Shown: positions 7,502 to 17,385, counted from the first letter of the stretch. The stretch: DNA of 64,000 nucleotides from Chryseobacterium foetidum (GCF_025457425.1 NZ_JAMXIA010000001.1:2542001-2606000); one strand, 5' to 3'. A program made the numbers and translations. Notes: generated by a model from the letters alone, not told the origin.

Positions 7502-10096
7502 ATGAATCTTAATCAATATACAGTAAAATCACAGGAAGCCATTCAGGCTGCGCAACAGGTAGCTATGGAATTTGGCAATCAGCAGATAGAACCGCAACAT
7601 CTTCTGGAAGGAATTTTTCAGGTGGATGAAAATATATCGCCTTTCCTGCTCAAAAAAGCGGAAGCGGATGCAACGTTGGTAAGAGAGCGTAACAGAGAAA
7701 ATTTAGAAAAACTCCCAAAAGTTCAGGGCGGAAATATTTACCTATCACAGTCAGCCAACAAAGTTTTGCTGGATGCACCGAACATCGCCAAAAAAATGGG
7801 TGATGAATTTGTCACCATCGAACATTTATGGCTTTCACTTTTGGAAACCAATTCTGAAGTTTCGAAAACGCTGAAAGATATGGGCGTTACGAAAAGCCTT
7901 TTGGAAGGCGGAATCAAAGAATTGAGGAAAGGCTCGAAAGCGACTTCTGCAAGTTCGGAAGAAACGTATCAGTCTTTAAATAAATATGCTAAAAACTTCA
8001 ACGAACTCGCTGCAGAAGGAAAACTTGACCCGGTAATCGGCCGTGATGAAGAAATCAGAAGGGTTTTGCAGATTCTTTCAAGAAGAACAAAAAATAATCC
8101 GATTCTGATTGGTGAGCCGGGCGTTGGTAAAACCGCGATTGCAGAAGGAATTGCACACAGAATTATCAATGGAGACGTTCCTGAAAATCTACAGGATAAA
8201 ACTTTGTATTCTTTGGATATGGGCGCTTTGATCGCCGGTGCAAAATACAAAGGTGAGTTTGAAGAGCGTTTGAAATCTGTCGTAAATGAAGTCATTAAAT
8301 CAGACGGACAAATCATTCTTTTCATCGACGAAATCCACACTTTGGTGGGAGCCGGCGGTGGTGAAGGTGCGATGGATGCGGCAAATATTTTAAAACCGGC
8401 TTTGGCAAGAGGAGAATTAAGAGCGATCGGAGCAACTACTTTGAATGAATATCAAAAATATTTTGAAAAAGATAAAGCGCTTGAAAGACGTTTCCAGAAA
8501 GTAATGGTGGAAGAACCGGATACGGAATCGGCAATTTCCATTCTTCGTGGAATTAAAGATAAATATGAAGCGCACCACAAAGTAAGAATCAAAGACGAAG
8601 CGATTATTGCGGCGGTGGAAATGTCTCAACGATATATTTCAGACCGTTTTTTACCGGACAAAGCGATTGATTTGATTGATGAAGCTTCAGCCAAACTGAG
8701 AATGGAAATCAATTCAAAACCTGAAGAGCTGGACGTTCTCGATAGAAAACTGATGCAGATGGAAATTGAGTTGGCTGCCATTTCGAGAGAAGGCAATCAG
8801 ACAAAAATCGACCATTTGAAGGAAGATATTTCGAAAATTTCTGAACAGCGAAATGAAATCAATGCGAAATGGCTGAAAGAAAAACAAAAATCTGAGGATT
8901 TAACACAGATTAAAAAAGATATTGAATCTCTAAAACTCGAAGCAGAACGTGCTTCAAGAGCTGGAGATTATGCTAAAGTTGCTGAAATTCAGTACGGAAA
9001 GATTAAGGAGAAAGAAGATGCTTTGCAGAAGCTCGAACTTGAAATGCAAAATCATCAGAATGAATTGATTAAGGAAGAAGTAACTGCCGAAAATATCTCT
9101 GAAGTGATTGGAAAATGGACTGGAATTCCTGTTACGAAGTTGCTTCAGTCTGAGAGAGAAAAATTACTGCATCTGGAAACCGAACTTCATCACAGGGTTG
9201 TGGGTCAGGAAGAGGCAATAGAAGCCGTTGCAGATGCCATCAGAAGAAACAGAGCGGGCTTGAGCGATGAGAAAAAACCAATCGGAAGTTTCCTGTTTTT
9301 AGGAACGACCGGAGTTGGTAAAACTGAGTTGGCAAAAGCTTTGGCGGAGTTTTTATTCGACGACGAAAACAATATGACGAGAATTGATATGAGTGAATAT
9401 CAAGAACGTCATTCGGTTTCCCGTTTGGTTGGTGCGCCTCCAGGATACGTTGGTTATGATGAAGGCGGACAGTTGACTGAAGCAGTTCGAAGAAGACCTT
9501 ATTCAGTCGTGCTTTTGGATGAGATTGAAAAAGCGCATCCTGATGTTTTCAACACGCTATTGCAGGTTTTGGATGACGGAAGATTGACGGATAACAAAGG
9601 CAGAGTTGTGAATTTCAAAAACTCGATTATTATTATGACTTCTAATCTCGGTTCACATATCATTCAGGAGAATTTTGAAAATATTACTGAGGAAAATCAG
9701 GATGAGATTGTGGACAAAACGAAAACTGAAGTTTTTGATTTATTAAAACAAACTTTACGTCCGGAATTTCTGAACAGGATTGATGAAACGGTATTGTTCC
9801 AGCCATTAAGAAAAAAAGAAATCGGAAAAATCGTTCAGTATCAGTTGAGAGGGTTCAATGACATGCTTGCAAAGAGAAATATCATTATGACCGCAACACA
9901 GGATGCTTTGAATTATTTGACCAATAAAGGTTATGATCCTGTTTTTGGAGCAAGACCTTTGAAAAGAGTGATTCAGCAGGAAGTTTTAAACAAATTATCA
10001 AAAGAAATCCTTGCAGGAACCGTGAATGACGGCGACAGAATTACGCTGGATTATTTTGAAGAGACAGGTTTGGTTTTCAGACCCACAGAAAAGTAA
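7502..10096 (+). CDS. clpB: ATP-dependent chaperone ClpB
   Basis: This 864-residue cytoplasmic disaggregase rescues aggregated proteins together with DnaK. The order is the usual one: Clp-N repeats (about 1-145), AAA-1 with Walker A GEPGVGKT at 204-211 and Walker B LFIDEIH, the coiled-coil M-domain (about 405-530, rich in K/E heptads), AAA-2 with Walker A GTTGVGKT at 601-608 and Walker B VVLLDEIEKAH, and the C-terminal D2-small domain. The aromatic pore loops YKGEFEERL and GYVGYDEGG are intact. Length and M-domain distinguish it from ClpA and ClpC. It is monocistronic with a strong terminator downstream. Heat regulation is expected for the family but no sigma-32 type signal applies in this phylum. 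Confidence 0.98.
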   Translation: MNLNQYTVKSQEAIQAAQQVAMEFGNQQIEPQHLLEGIFQVDENISPFLLKKAEADATLVRERNRENLEKLPKVQGGNIYLSQSANKVLLDAPNIAKKMGDEFVTIEHLWLSLLETNSEVSKTLKDMGVTKSLLEGGIKELRKGSKATSASSEETYQSLNKYAKNFNELAAEGKLDPVIGRDEEIRRVLQILSRRTKNNPILIGEPGVGKTAIAEGIAHRIINGDVPENLQDKTLYSLDMGALIAGAKYKGEFEERLKSVVNEVIKSDGQIILFIDEIHTLVGAGGGEGAMDAANILKPALARGELRAIGATTLNEYQKYFEKDKALERRFQKVMVEEPDTESAISILRGIKDKYEAHHKVRIKDEAIIAAVEMSQRYISDRFLPDKAIDLIDEASAKLRMEINSKPEELDVLDRKLMQMEIELAAISREGNQTKIDHLKEDISKISEQRNEINAKWLKEKQKSEDLTQIKKDIESLKLEAERASRAGDYAKVAEIQYGKIKEKEDALQKLELEMQNHQNELIKEEVTAENISEVIGKWTGIPVTKLLQSEREKLLHLETELHHRVVGQEEAIEAVADAIRRNRAGLSDEKKPIGSFLFLGTTGVGKTELAKALAEFLFDDENNMTRIDMSEYQERHSVSRLVGAPPGYVGYDEGGQLTEAVRRRPYSVVLLDEIEKAHPDVFNTLLQVLDDGRLTDNKGRVVNFKNSIIIMTSNLGSHIIQENFENITEENQDEIVDKTKTEVFDLLKQTLRPEFLNRIDETVLFQPLRKKEIGKIVQYQLRGFNDMLAKRNIIMTATQDALNYLTNKGYDPVFGARPLKRVIQQEVLNKLSKEILAGTVNDGDRITLDYFEETGLVFRPTEK

Positions 10097-10123
10097 TAGT
10101 TTTTTTTCATATTTAGTTTTTTA

Positions 10124-10167
10124 AAATTCCGGTTGGAGGCATTGCTTCCGACCGGAATTTGTCTTTT
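10124..10167 (+). terminator. Bidirectional terminator between clpB and the AddA-like gene
   Basis: AAATTCCGGTTGGA pairs with the following CCGACCGGAATTT through a long stem with one G-T wobble and a short loop. GTCTTTT follows on the plus strand and TTTTAAAAAA on the minus strand. It sits between two convergent genes. Confidence 0.8.
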
Positions 10168-10193
10168 AAACCTGAACTTCTAAATTTTTGGAA

Positions 10194-13100
10194 TCAAATA
10201 TAAATCAACTGTGTCTTCACAACCTTTCTCCCTAAACTTTCCAAAACGTTTTTGTAATTTTCGATTTGAGCATCATTTTTTTCGCTTTCCTCTCCGGTTT
10301 TAAAATCGACAATCACGTATTCATTTTGATGCTTTAAAATCCGGTCAGGTCTGTAGATTTTTGTTACTCCGTTTTCAGAAATCATAATGTCTTTTTCGTT
10401 GATAACTTCCCATTTTTCATCGAAAAATTCTTTGTGCTGATCAATAATTCTTAGGAGATTTTTTTCGATATCAACTTTCTCTTCCAATGTAATCTGACCT
10501 TCCAGAATGTATTTTTCTAAAACTTTTGCGATGTCTTTTTTGGTATTAATTTTCGACAGAAGTTCGTGCACAAAAAGCCCGATTCTCACTTTTTCAATTC
10601 TTGTCTGATAATTTTTTGAAGGTGTCGCTACTTTTATTGAAGTCGTCTTTTCGTTGAGGTTTTTAAGCTCGGTAATATTTTTAGTCTTGAAAGAAGATTT
10701 TTTATGGTAAATCTTTTTTTTCAGCATTTCAGGTTCTGTTGGGTACAGATCAAATTCATCATCAACATTATTTTTAGACTGGACAAATTCCAAAATCTCC
10801 AGATTATTTGAAGTTTTATTTGCTTTCTGAATGTAAAAAAACAACTGCTCAACCGGTCTTGTAGTCGCTACATATTGCAGACATAGCCTGTCGACGAAAT
10901 TTTTGTACGAGTTTTCCTGATTAAAAATTCCGATCTCTTCATCATACACTTCCAGATTTTTGCTGAACTGGCTGATGTTGACCGATTGCAAAACATCCAA
11001 ATCTCCGGTGTCGAACCAATTGGTAAATTCCGCATCACGGTTTTTATTGATCATCGGGATAAAAACGATCGGAAACTCAAGTCCTTTCGCCTTATGAATC
11101 GTCATGATCTGAATCGCATCAATGTTTTCCGAGGCCTGAATGGTGTGTTTTGAAGCTTCCTCATCCCAGTATTTCAGAAATTCTTTTGTGCTCGCTCCTG
11201 CATTTTGAGTGAAATTAAATAACATTTCGAGGAAATTTAAAAGGAAATCAGTTTCCTTATTTTCTACCGAAAATTCATTGATGTAAAATTCGACAAAATT
11301 ATAAAGATTAAATTTTGGGAAATCGTCCTGATGAAGCTTTACGCCATAAATTTTTTCAATCTGCTCCGCAATGAGTTCATGGTCTGAAATATTCAGAATT
11401 TCCTGCATTCCAACAGTAAAATCATCCATTACAATCCGTCCCGATTTTCTCAGAAAATACATCATCATAATCAGGCTCGTTTTGTTTTTTCTGTTGCTTT
11501 GCCATCTCAGAAATTCGATGACAGCTTTCAGTGTATTCGAAAGATCCAAAGTAAGTCCTTTGTCTGAAATTGTTTTGATATTGGTGGTTTCGCCTTTGTA
11601 ATTGACTGTCAGATTTCCCAGTTTTTGAGAGTAGCTGAAAATATCAAAATTGCCACGGCACAGAATGGTAATGTCAGAAAACGAAAAGCCGTTATCAAGG
11701 CTTTCCTGAATGTCTTTCTGCATTTTTTCTGAAGTGTCGGTGTAAAAATCTTCATTCGTGAGATTTTCGATGAGGTTTATTTTTACCCTTCCTTCAAGAG
11801 ACGATTTTGGGTTCTGTTCGCCGTCAGTTCCAAAAATATTCTGATGTTCTTCGTTCAAATTTGCTGAATGAAAACGGTACAGGTCATTATTGAAATTCAC
11901 AATATTTTTCGCACTCCGCCAGTTGTCTTTTAAAACCAAAAGTGATGCTTCTTTCGGCGTAATTTCTTTTTTGCTGATAATGTCGAGCATCAACTGACTT
12001 TCACCACCACGAAAACGGTAAATACTCTGTTTCGGGTCACCCACCAAAGTAAATGAAGTGTTGTCACTGGAAACGGCATGATCTCTCAACGGAAGAAAAT
12101 TCTGCCATTGAAGCTCCGATGTATCCTGAAATTCATCAAAGAAATAATGATGAAACTGCGAGCCCACTTTTTCATAAATGAATGCCGAAGGTTCACTTTT
12201 CAGATTTTCATTGATCAAAATATTGAATTTTGAAAGCAGAACCAAATCGTTTTCCTCTTCAATCTTTTTCAGCTCATCCTGAATGTCTTTATTTACCTTT
12301 AAAGGCAAAAGTGCAGCGAGAATTTTTTCTTTTTTCTGTGTTTCAATAAAAATTTTAATGAGTTGAATACGGTTTTCAAGAAGCTGATCAAGAATTTCAA
12401 GAATATCCTGTTCCTTATGTTTCGATTTTGCTGCAGCACCCTTCCCGAAAGTATTTCGGGCCGATTCCTCATTGGCCGGAAACGGAAAATCTTTCCTGTT
12501 TTTCTGATAATAATCTGCAACTTTTACAAAAAATCCGCCCAAACCATTTTTACCCTGAGCAAAATCTTCAATTTCAATCGCTCTGTCTTTGAAAAGCTGA
12601 ATTGAATGTAACGTAAGCTCAAGCGACTTCTTTTTATTGGCTGAAATTTCTTTTCGAAGCGTATTTTTAATGTCTTCATATTTCTCATTATCAAAATCTT
12701 TATTTTTCTGAAGATTCTCATAATGAATGTCTTTCACAAATTCTTTTGCAGAATCGTAGAGATTTTTGTTGAGGTTAATTCTTTCATTATTTTCTAAACT
12801 GTAATCCACATAATCCATGAATGAATTGGAAATCACATCGTTTTCCCCAATCTGATCGAGCATTTTGTCGACGGCTTCAATTAAAAAAGGTTCAGGATCA
12901 ATTTCAAGATTAAAGTTTTTGGCTAAACCCAATTCGTATGAAAAACTTCTTACCAAACGGGAATTAAAACGGTCAATCGTCCCGATATTTAAAGTGGAAT
13001 AGTTGTGAAGAACGTAATCCAAAAGCTTCTTCGAACGGTAATGAAGCTCGTGAATATCTATTTTCAAACCTTCAGCTTCAAAAGCGATCTGAATATTTTT

Positions 13101-13328
13101 TAAATCTGAATTATCTGCATAATTATTTTCAGTAAATCTTCCCAGCCACGAAAGAATTCTTTCTTTCATTTCGTTGGCAGCTTTGTTGGTGAATGTCAAC
13201 GCCAGAATATTCCGAATTGACTGTGCCTGATTGGGATAACGAAGACAGATCATCAGAAGCCGCTGCACAAGAGCATACGTTTTCCCTGATCCCGCCGAAG
13301 CGTTGATTACCGTATATGAATTTTGCAT
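10194..13328 (-). CDS. AddA/RecB-like helicase-nuclease (UvrD family)
   Basis: This 1044-residue protein combines a UvrD-type superfamily-1A helicase with a C-terminal PD-(D/E)xK nuclease, the architecture of AddA and RecB, which process double-strand breaks for recombination. Walker A is SAGSGKT at 11-17, preceded by INA as in RecB-like proteins. Further helicase motifs are LALTFTNKAANEMKERI, the Walker B region FFDEFQDTSELQW, LVGDPKQSIYRFRGG, and QIMTIHKAKGLEFPIVFIP. The nuclease signature near the end has Asp995, Asp1008 and Lys1010 (RPDRI ... VDFKTG). No AddB partner adjoins it, although the family works as a heterodimer; it may be elsewhere on the chromosome. The neighbours on both sides are divergent or convergent, so it is monocistronic. 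Confidence 0.88.
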   Translation of the reverse strand: MQNSYTVINASAGSGKTYALVQRLLMICLRYPNQAQSIRNILALTFTNKAANEMKERILSWLGRFTENNYADNSDLKNIQIAFEAEGLKIDIHELHYRSKKLLDYVLHNYSTLNIGTIDRFNSRLVRSFSYELGLAKNFNLEIDPEPFLIEAVDKMLDQIGENDVISNSFMDYVDYSLENNERINLNKNLYDSAKEFVKDIHYENLQKNKDFDNEKYEDIKNTLRKEISANKKKSLELTLHSIQLFKDRAIEIEDFAQGKNGLGGFFVKVADYYQKNRKDFPFPANEESARNTFGKGAAAKSKHKEQDILEILDQLLENRIQLIKIFIETQKKEKILAALLPLKVNKDIQDELKKIEEENDLVLLSKFNILINENLKSEPSAFIYEKVGSQFHHYFFDEFQDTSELQWQNFLPLRDHAVSSDNTSFTLVGDPKQSIYRFRGGESQLMLDIISKKEITPKEASLLVLKDNWRSAKNIVNFNNDLYRFHSANLNEEHQNIFGTDGEQNPKSSLEGRVKINLIENLTNEDFYTDTSEKMQKDIQESLDNGFSFSDITILCRGNFDIFSYSQKLGNLTVNYKGETTNIKTISDKGLTLDLSNTLKAVIEFLRWQSNRKNKTSLIMMMYFLRKSGRIVMDDFTVGMQEILNISDHELIAEQIEKIYGVKLHQDDFPKFNLYNFVEFYINEFSVENKETDFLLNFLEMLFNFTQNAGASTKEFLKYWDEEASKHTIQASENIDAIQIMTIHKAKGLEFPIVFIPMINKNRDAEFTNWFDTGDLDVLQSVNISQFSKNLEVYDEEIGIFNQENSYKNFVDRLCLQYVATTRPVEQLFFYIQKANKTSNNLEILEFVQSKNNVDDEFDLYPTEPEMLKKKIYHKKSSFKTKNITELKNLNEKTTSIKVATPSKNYQTRIEKVRIGLFVHELLSKINTKKDIAKVLEKYILEGQITLEEKVDIEKNLLRIIDQHKEFFDEKWEVINEKDIMISENGVTKIYRPDRILKHQNEYVIVDFKTGEESEKNDAQIENYKNVLESLGRKVVKTQLIYI

Positions 13329-13509
13329 TTTTTACAGAATTTAAACTGCAAGATAATATATTTTCTGTAGGATTTTTAACAGTAGCGATCGGTATTTTAA
13401 CAAATTCGAACCAAAAATTAATAAGAATTGATAAAACGTGTTAATGCAGGTTAAAATTTATTTTTAAACCTAAATATATTTTAGATTTGCTGAAATAAAA
13501 CAATGGCCT

Positions 13510-14262
13510 GTGAAATTTAAATTACTCTTTATCTTTTCGTTTCTTCTTTCACTCAGTTTCCATGCTCAGGAATATATTTTTGGGAAGACGGTTTCTGAGG
13601 AAAATGCAGAAATGCCCAACGTCACGGTAATCAACATCCGTACTGACGAAAGAGTGTTGACCAATGACGATGGTCATTTTATGATCTCAGGAAGAAAAGG
13701 TGACAATCTGCGTTTCATACTGCTGGGCTACGAACGTTTTCAGACAATTATAACTTCTGAAAATTTAAAATCACCTTTAAATATTACCCTTAAAAGAAAT
13801 GCGCTTGCGATTGAGGAAGTTGTTTTGAAGAAGAGACTTACGGGAGATCTCGCAATCGATATAAAAAATTACAATCCGCCTACCAAAGTTCAGAAATTGA
13901 AGTCTGATTTGGGGAAATACATGAGCCAAAAATCTGATCCAGGAGTGTTGGCAGCAAAACCAGGCGAGTTTGTGCAGCCCGTTACGAAAGGTACTTTTAG
14001 TTTTGGGAAAATTAAAGACAAATGGGACGATGTAGATTTTATGAATTATCTGATTCATGCATTAGGAAATGATTTTTTTGCCGAACTGAAGATCGAAAAT
14101 TCTCAAATTCAGCATTTTATCTACTATATTTTCAACAGTGGTTTTGAGAGAAAGCGAATTCTGAAATACGGTTATTGCAGCGATGCAGATCTGAACAGAT
14201 TTAAAAGTGCAGTTCTGCTGAGAATAACGTCCTACAAATCTCCGCCAGTCATTACAAAATGA
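13510..14262 (+). CDS. Secreted protein with carboxypeptidase-like regulatory domain (paralogue 1)
   Basis: This 250-residue exported protein starts with a signal peptide (about 1-19, ending SFHAQ) and a CarboxypepD_reg-like beta-sandwich (about 21-100: GKTVSEENAEMPNVTVINI, TNDDGHFMISG, LRFILLGYERF). The remaining half, from about 110, is shared with the next gene and has no known function. The start is GTG; an ATG seven bases upstream opens only a five-codon frame that ends at TAA inside this gene. The stop overlaps the next start in an ATGA, so the two are translationally coupled. In this phylum the domain also begins TonB-dependent receptors, but no barrel follows here. Confidence 0.75.
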   Translation: MKFKLLFIFSFLLSLSFHAQEYIFGKTVSEENAEMPNVTVINIRTDERVLTNDDGHFMISGRKGDNLRFILLGYERFQTIITSENLKSPLNITLKRNALAIEEVVLKKRLTGDLAIDIKNYNPPTKVQKLKSDLGKYMSQKSDPGVLAAKPGEFVQPVTKGTFSFGKIKDKWDDVDFMNYLIHALGNDFFAELKIENSQIQHFIYYIFNSGFERKRILKYGYCSDADLNRFKSAVLLRITSYKSPPVITK

Positions 14263-15041
14263 AAATAAATTTATTTTTCCTTTCTTTATTGTTTTCCGTG
14301 CTTTCATTTGCTCAGAATACAGTTTCAGGAACTGTTTCTGATGAAAACGGAAGTTTGCAGGGTCAGGTTTTGGTGTTTAATTTTAACAAAAATCAATCTG
14401 TTTTTTCAAATACTGACGGAAGTTTCTCGATTCATGCTGATCCAAACGACGAAATTCGGTTTGTGAAAGATGGATTTTATCGGTTTGATTTAAAAGTAAC
14501 TGCAAAATCTTTCGCTGACAAAAACACTGTGATAATCAGACATGTAGAAATTATCATCCCCGAAGTCGAATTAAAATTTCAGCCAACCGGAAATCTTGAA
14601 AAAGATGCTAATAATGTCGGAATTTCTAAAAGAGTTGCAGCCTTAAATTCTAAAATGGATGCGTATATGAAATCTCCCATGACTGAAGCTATACCTGAAA
14701 ATGCGACGCCAAAATCCTTTCAGCCACACAATTTTAATGAAGGACAGGTGAGTCTTATTGGAGTTGCTGAAGCAATTACAAAATTGATAAGCGTAAAAAC
14801 TACAAAGCCTAACTATTATGAAACCAGAGATTTTCTCGCCAGATTAAAGTCTGAAATTGATCTCAGTTATTACAGGAAATTTGGGATGGGAGATGAGGGA
14901 ATTGACCGCTTTCTATTGTATGCTGAAGATATTTTTATGCTCTCAAAAAAGTATCGGAAGAAGTTTGATAAAGCAAAGATTTCCAATGATCTGATGTCAG
15001 CATTTAGCGAATATAAAAAGACTAATAATCTTGAATATTAA
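14259..15041 (+). CDS. Secreted protein with carboxypeptidase-like regulatory domain (paralogue 2)
   Basis: This 260-residue protein is the paralogue of the gene it overlaps. It has a signal peptide (about 1-18, LSFAQ) and one CarboxypepD_reg-like domain (about 20-100: VSGTVSDENGSLQGQVLVFN, SNTDGSFSIHADPNDEIRFV). The shared C-terminal half has the pattern KLKSDLGKYM / ALNSKMDAYM and a terminal aromatic-rich helix region (DEGIDRFLLYAEDIF). It probably resides in the periplasm or at the outer membrane. Its stop overlaps the stop region of the convergent GNAT gene by four bases. No function is assignable; a tandem duplication is the likely origin. Confidence 0.72.
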   Translation: MKINLFFLSLLFSVLSFAQNTVSGTVSDENGSLQGQVLVFNFNKNQSVFSNTDGSFSIHADPNDEIRFVKDGFYRFDLKVTAKSFADKNTVIIRHVEIIIPEVELKFQPTGNLEKDANNVGISKRVAALNSKMDAYMKSPMTEAIPENATPKSFQPHNFNEGQVSLIGVAEAITKLISVKTTKPNYYETRDFLARLKSEIDLSYYRKFGMGDEGIDRFLLYAEDIFMLSKKYRKKFDKAKISNDLMSAFSEYKKTNNLEY

Positions 15042-15550
15042 TGATAAACGACATCATGAATTTCGTTTGTTGTCTCACCTAAATTTGTAGGCTGAAAATT
15101 AGCCAACAGCCACAAGTCAAGTTTCTTTTTTCCGTTGCCATAGCTTGGCTGGATGTACATTTCGTCAATTAAGCTGAAACCGTTTTTCTGATAAAACGAA
15201 AATCTTCGTTTTGAATTTTCATTCAAATTTTCCGGCTCAATCTCCAGAATAATTCTTGGATGGTTTTCCTTTAAAAGATCAATAATTTTTGAGCCTGCTT
15301 TTTGATTTCTGAATTCAGCAAAAACTTCAAAATGTTCTACAAAAATAAAATCGGAAAGTTCCCAAATAATGACATAACCGATGTTTTCACTTTCATTAAA
15401 AACTGAAAAAACCTTCACGTTTGGATGAGTAAAAAGCTGTACGAACTTGATCCAGTCGCGCCTTTCGTCCTCAGGAAAAGAGGAAGTGTACGAACTGTAA
15501 ATCTGTCTGATTCTGTAATCGTCGGGTGAAGTAATCTGATTGAATTCCAT
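15038..15550 (-). CDS. GNAT-family N-acetyltransferase
   Basis: This 170-residue cytoplasmic protein has the GNAT fold. The beta-4/alpha-3 region FVEHFEVFAEFRNQKAGSKI corresponds to motif A, with the acetyl-CoA pyrophosphate loop in the degenerate form RNQKAGS. The following IILEIEP and KRRFSFYQKNGFSLIDEMY match motif B. The substrate is unknown. It is the last gene of a minus-strand set with the PspC-like and DUF2851 genes; 29 bases separate it from the PspC-like gene. Confidence 0.8.
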   Translation of the reverse strand: MEFNQITSPDDYRIRQIYSSYTSSFPEDERRDWIKFVQLFTHPNVKVFSVFNESENIGYVIIWELSDFIFVEHFEVFAEFRNQKAGSKIIDLLKENHPRIILEIEPENLNENSKRRFSFYQKNGFSLIDEMYIQPSYGNGKKKLDLWLLANFQPTNLGETTNEIHDVVYH

Positions 15551-15579
15551 AATAAAGTAGCCTAAGTTTATTTGAACCG

Positions 15580-15801
15580 TTAAAGATCAAAAACACTTGG
15601 TCGGCGTGTGATAAAAATATCTTTGATCCAAAGCGTAAAAGCAAGACCAAGATAAATGAGAAAGAAAAATCCGGCCGTTGCAAAAGTGGAGTAGATAAAG
15701 AAAACCCGAAGTTTAGAAACGGGAATCCCCAGCTTGGCACCCATTCTTGTGAGTACTCCAAACCATTCTCTTTCCATTTTATGACGTAAATTATCCAACA
15801 T
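15580..15801 (-). CDS. PspC-domain membrane protein
   Basis: This 73-residue protein is a single PspC domain. An amphipathic N-terminal helix (LRHKMEREWFGVLTRMGAKL) is followed by the signature GIPVSKLRVFFIYSTFA and one hydrophobic segment (about 33-60). E. coli PspC works in the phage-shock envelope-stress response; the stand-alone Bacteroidota versions are not characterised. It starts one base from the DUF2851 stop, so the two are very likely coupled. Confidence 0.8.
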   Translation of the reverse strand: MLDNLRHKMEREWFGVLTRMGAKLGIPVSKLRVFFIYSTFATAGFFFLIYLGLAFTLWIKDIFITRRPSVFDL

Positions 15802-15802
15802 T

Positions 15803-17068
15803 TTACTGCTCTTTTAATATTTTAAAACCGATACTGCAATTTAGGCAATTTTTTGGTGTGCAGTAGTTTTTATAATGATAAATTAACCCCTGACTCTGCA
15901 AAGCATTTTTTATTTTCAGGCCTAAATTTTTCCAACCATCTAAAACTGAGTTTTTTTCTGAAACAATATCTTTATAAAACGCCAGAATCTCTTCGGCAAT
16001 TTCTTCGTTTTGGTATTTGTGATACGTATATTTTACCGGCAGTACGGTATTCAAAAAAATCAGTTCAATGAAATCTTTAGTTAAAATTTTAGGCTGATCT
16101 ACAGGCGAAACTTTTCCAAAATTAAAATGATTGTCCCAATATGCTGACGCTTTAATATCTTTGAAAATACGAAGCAGCTCGTCGGTATTTTTAGCATCAA
16201 TTATTTTTGAAAAAAGGTTTTGATGCTGATGGTAAAGGTTGGCTAATTGCGATAGCCTGACTGTTGGGAAGTTTGGCGGTCTTAATCTTAAAAACTTTGG
16301 TCGGATAATAATATTGTTCACTTCAAATTTGGCATTCAAAAAATCAAATTCTCTTTTCCAAATTTGCATTTGTTTATCTTCAGGATTTTCCAGCCAGCCT
16401 GAAATGCCAAATAGGAGAGCTTCGATTTGCGTTTTGTTTTGTCTGATTTTATTGAAAACTGTAAAATCAATACTTTCCGCAATCTGTTTAAAAATCTGCG
16501 CATTTACTTTTAAACCGAAGGAGTAGGCGAGGCTGTGGAAGAGAACGGCTTCATAATTATTTTTAAATCTCTTCAGATCTTCTTCAATCTCAAGCGATTT
16601 TTCTTCGAGTTTTTTCAGAAGACTTTCTTCATAGAAATGAACGGGGATATTTTTAGGATCGAATAAATCTTCACATGCAATAAACTGACTTTCCTTTTCC
16701 AGCTTTTCATATTTTGCGAAAATAGATTTGTCAATATGATTGATCAGTTCAAGCGTGGGAATATTTTTTAATTTAAATTCATCAATGTCTGCGTCATTCT
16801 GATAAACTACGTGCAGAATAATGTTGTCGTAGTTGGGATCTTTGGTGTGCTGATGAAAAATCCAGTCTGAAGATCTTACGTGGAGCTCAATGTTTCCGGC
16901 TAAGGTTACTCCGTTGATTTTTATTTTAGCCATCAGAAAATCGGGTCCGGAGTCTGTATTCCAACGTCCGAAATCGATTATGTCTACGGGATTTCCTTCG
17001 GTGTCTTTAAAATCAAAATTGGTAAAAACCCTGAAGTTCCAAAGGTATTGAAGCAGTTTTTCGGTCAT
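15803..17068 (-). CDS. DUF2851 family protein
   Basis: This 421-residue protein matches the DUF2851 family throughout. Conserved stretches are LLQYLWNFRVF at the N-terminus, DFGRWNTDSGPDFLMAKI (20-60), GNIELHVRSSDWIFHQHTKD, YDNIILHVVYQND and a C-terminal CTPKNCLNC cysteine cluster (about 405-413) that could bind a metal. The E-x-H and D-rich strands look enzymatic, resembling a nuclease-like core, but no function is established. It heads a minus-strand operon with the PspC-like and GNAT genes. Confidence 0.85.
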   Translation of the reverse strand: MTEKLLQYLWNFRVFTNFDFKDTEGNPVDIIDFGRWNTDSGPDFLMAKIKINGVTLAGNIELHVRSSDWIFHQHTKDPNYDNIILHVVYQNDADIDEFKLKNIPTLELINHIDKSIFAKYEKLEKESQFIACEDLFDPKNIPVHFYEESLLKKLEEKSLEIEEDLKRFKNNYEAVLFHSLAYSFGLKVNAQIFKQIAESIDFTVFNKIRQNKTQIEALLFGISGWLENPEDKQMQIWKREFDFLNAKFEVNNIIIRPKFLRLRPPNFPTVRLSQLANLYHQHQNLFSKIIDAKNTDELLRIFKDIKASAYWDNHFNFGKVSPVDQPKILTKDFIELIFLNTVLPVKYTYHKYQNEEIAEEILAFYKDIVSEKNSVLDGWKNLGLKIKNALQSQGLIYHYKNYCTPKNCLNCSIGFKILKEQ

Positions 17069-17224
17069 CGTCTGTGTGTTTTAACTTAATTAAAATTAAA
17101 AAAAAAAAACAGATACCTTGATTATTTTTAATCTTAAAAAAAAGAAATACCGAACAAAACTGTTCTTGATAAATAATTAGAATGCCTAAATACTGCAAAA
17201 CTCAAAAATCCTTATTTCAAGGGC

Positions 17225-17385
17225 TTCCTGCATCCCTGCAACAGGTTTGCGGAGCTTCCGCAAGTTCCAAACACCCTCGCAACAGACTTGCGGAACCTAG
17301 TGAAAGCTTGTCGCACCCTGGTAACGAACTTGCCGGAAAGCTTGAAAGTCTCCCGCACCCCTGCGACAGGTTTGCCGGAAAAAAG
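17225..17385. repeat. GC-rich tandem repeat, about 42-bp period, four units
   Basis: Four imperfect units share a core of CCCT-N2-5-AACAG-G-TTTGC-GGAA-type sequence. The CCCT landmarks lie at 17234, 17274, 17316 and about 17359, giving steps of 40, 42 and 43 bases. The block is clearly richer in GC than the surrounding DNA. Each unit contains short self-complementary parts such as TTGCGG / CCGCAA. Confidence 0.7.

Noticed and set aside
17225..17385. Possible CRISPR array
   Set aside because: Four adjacent imperfect units with no constant repeat separated by unique spacers, and no cas genes.
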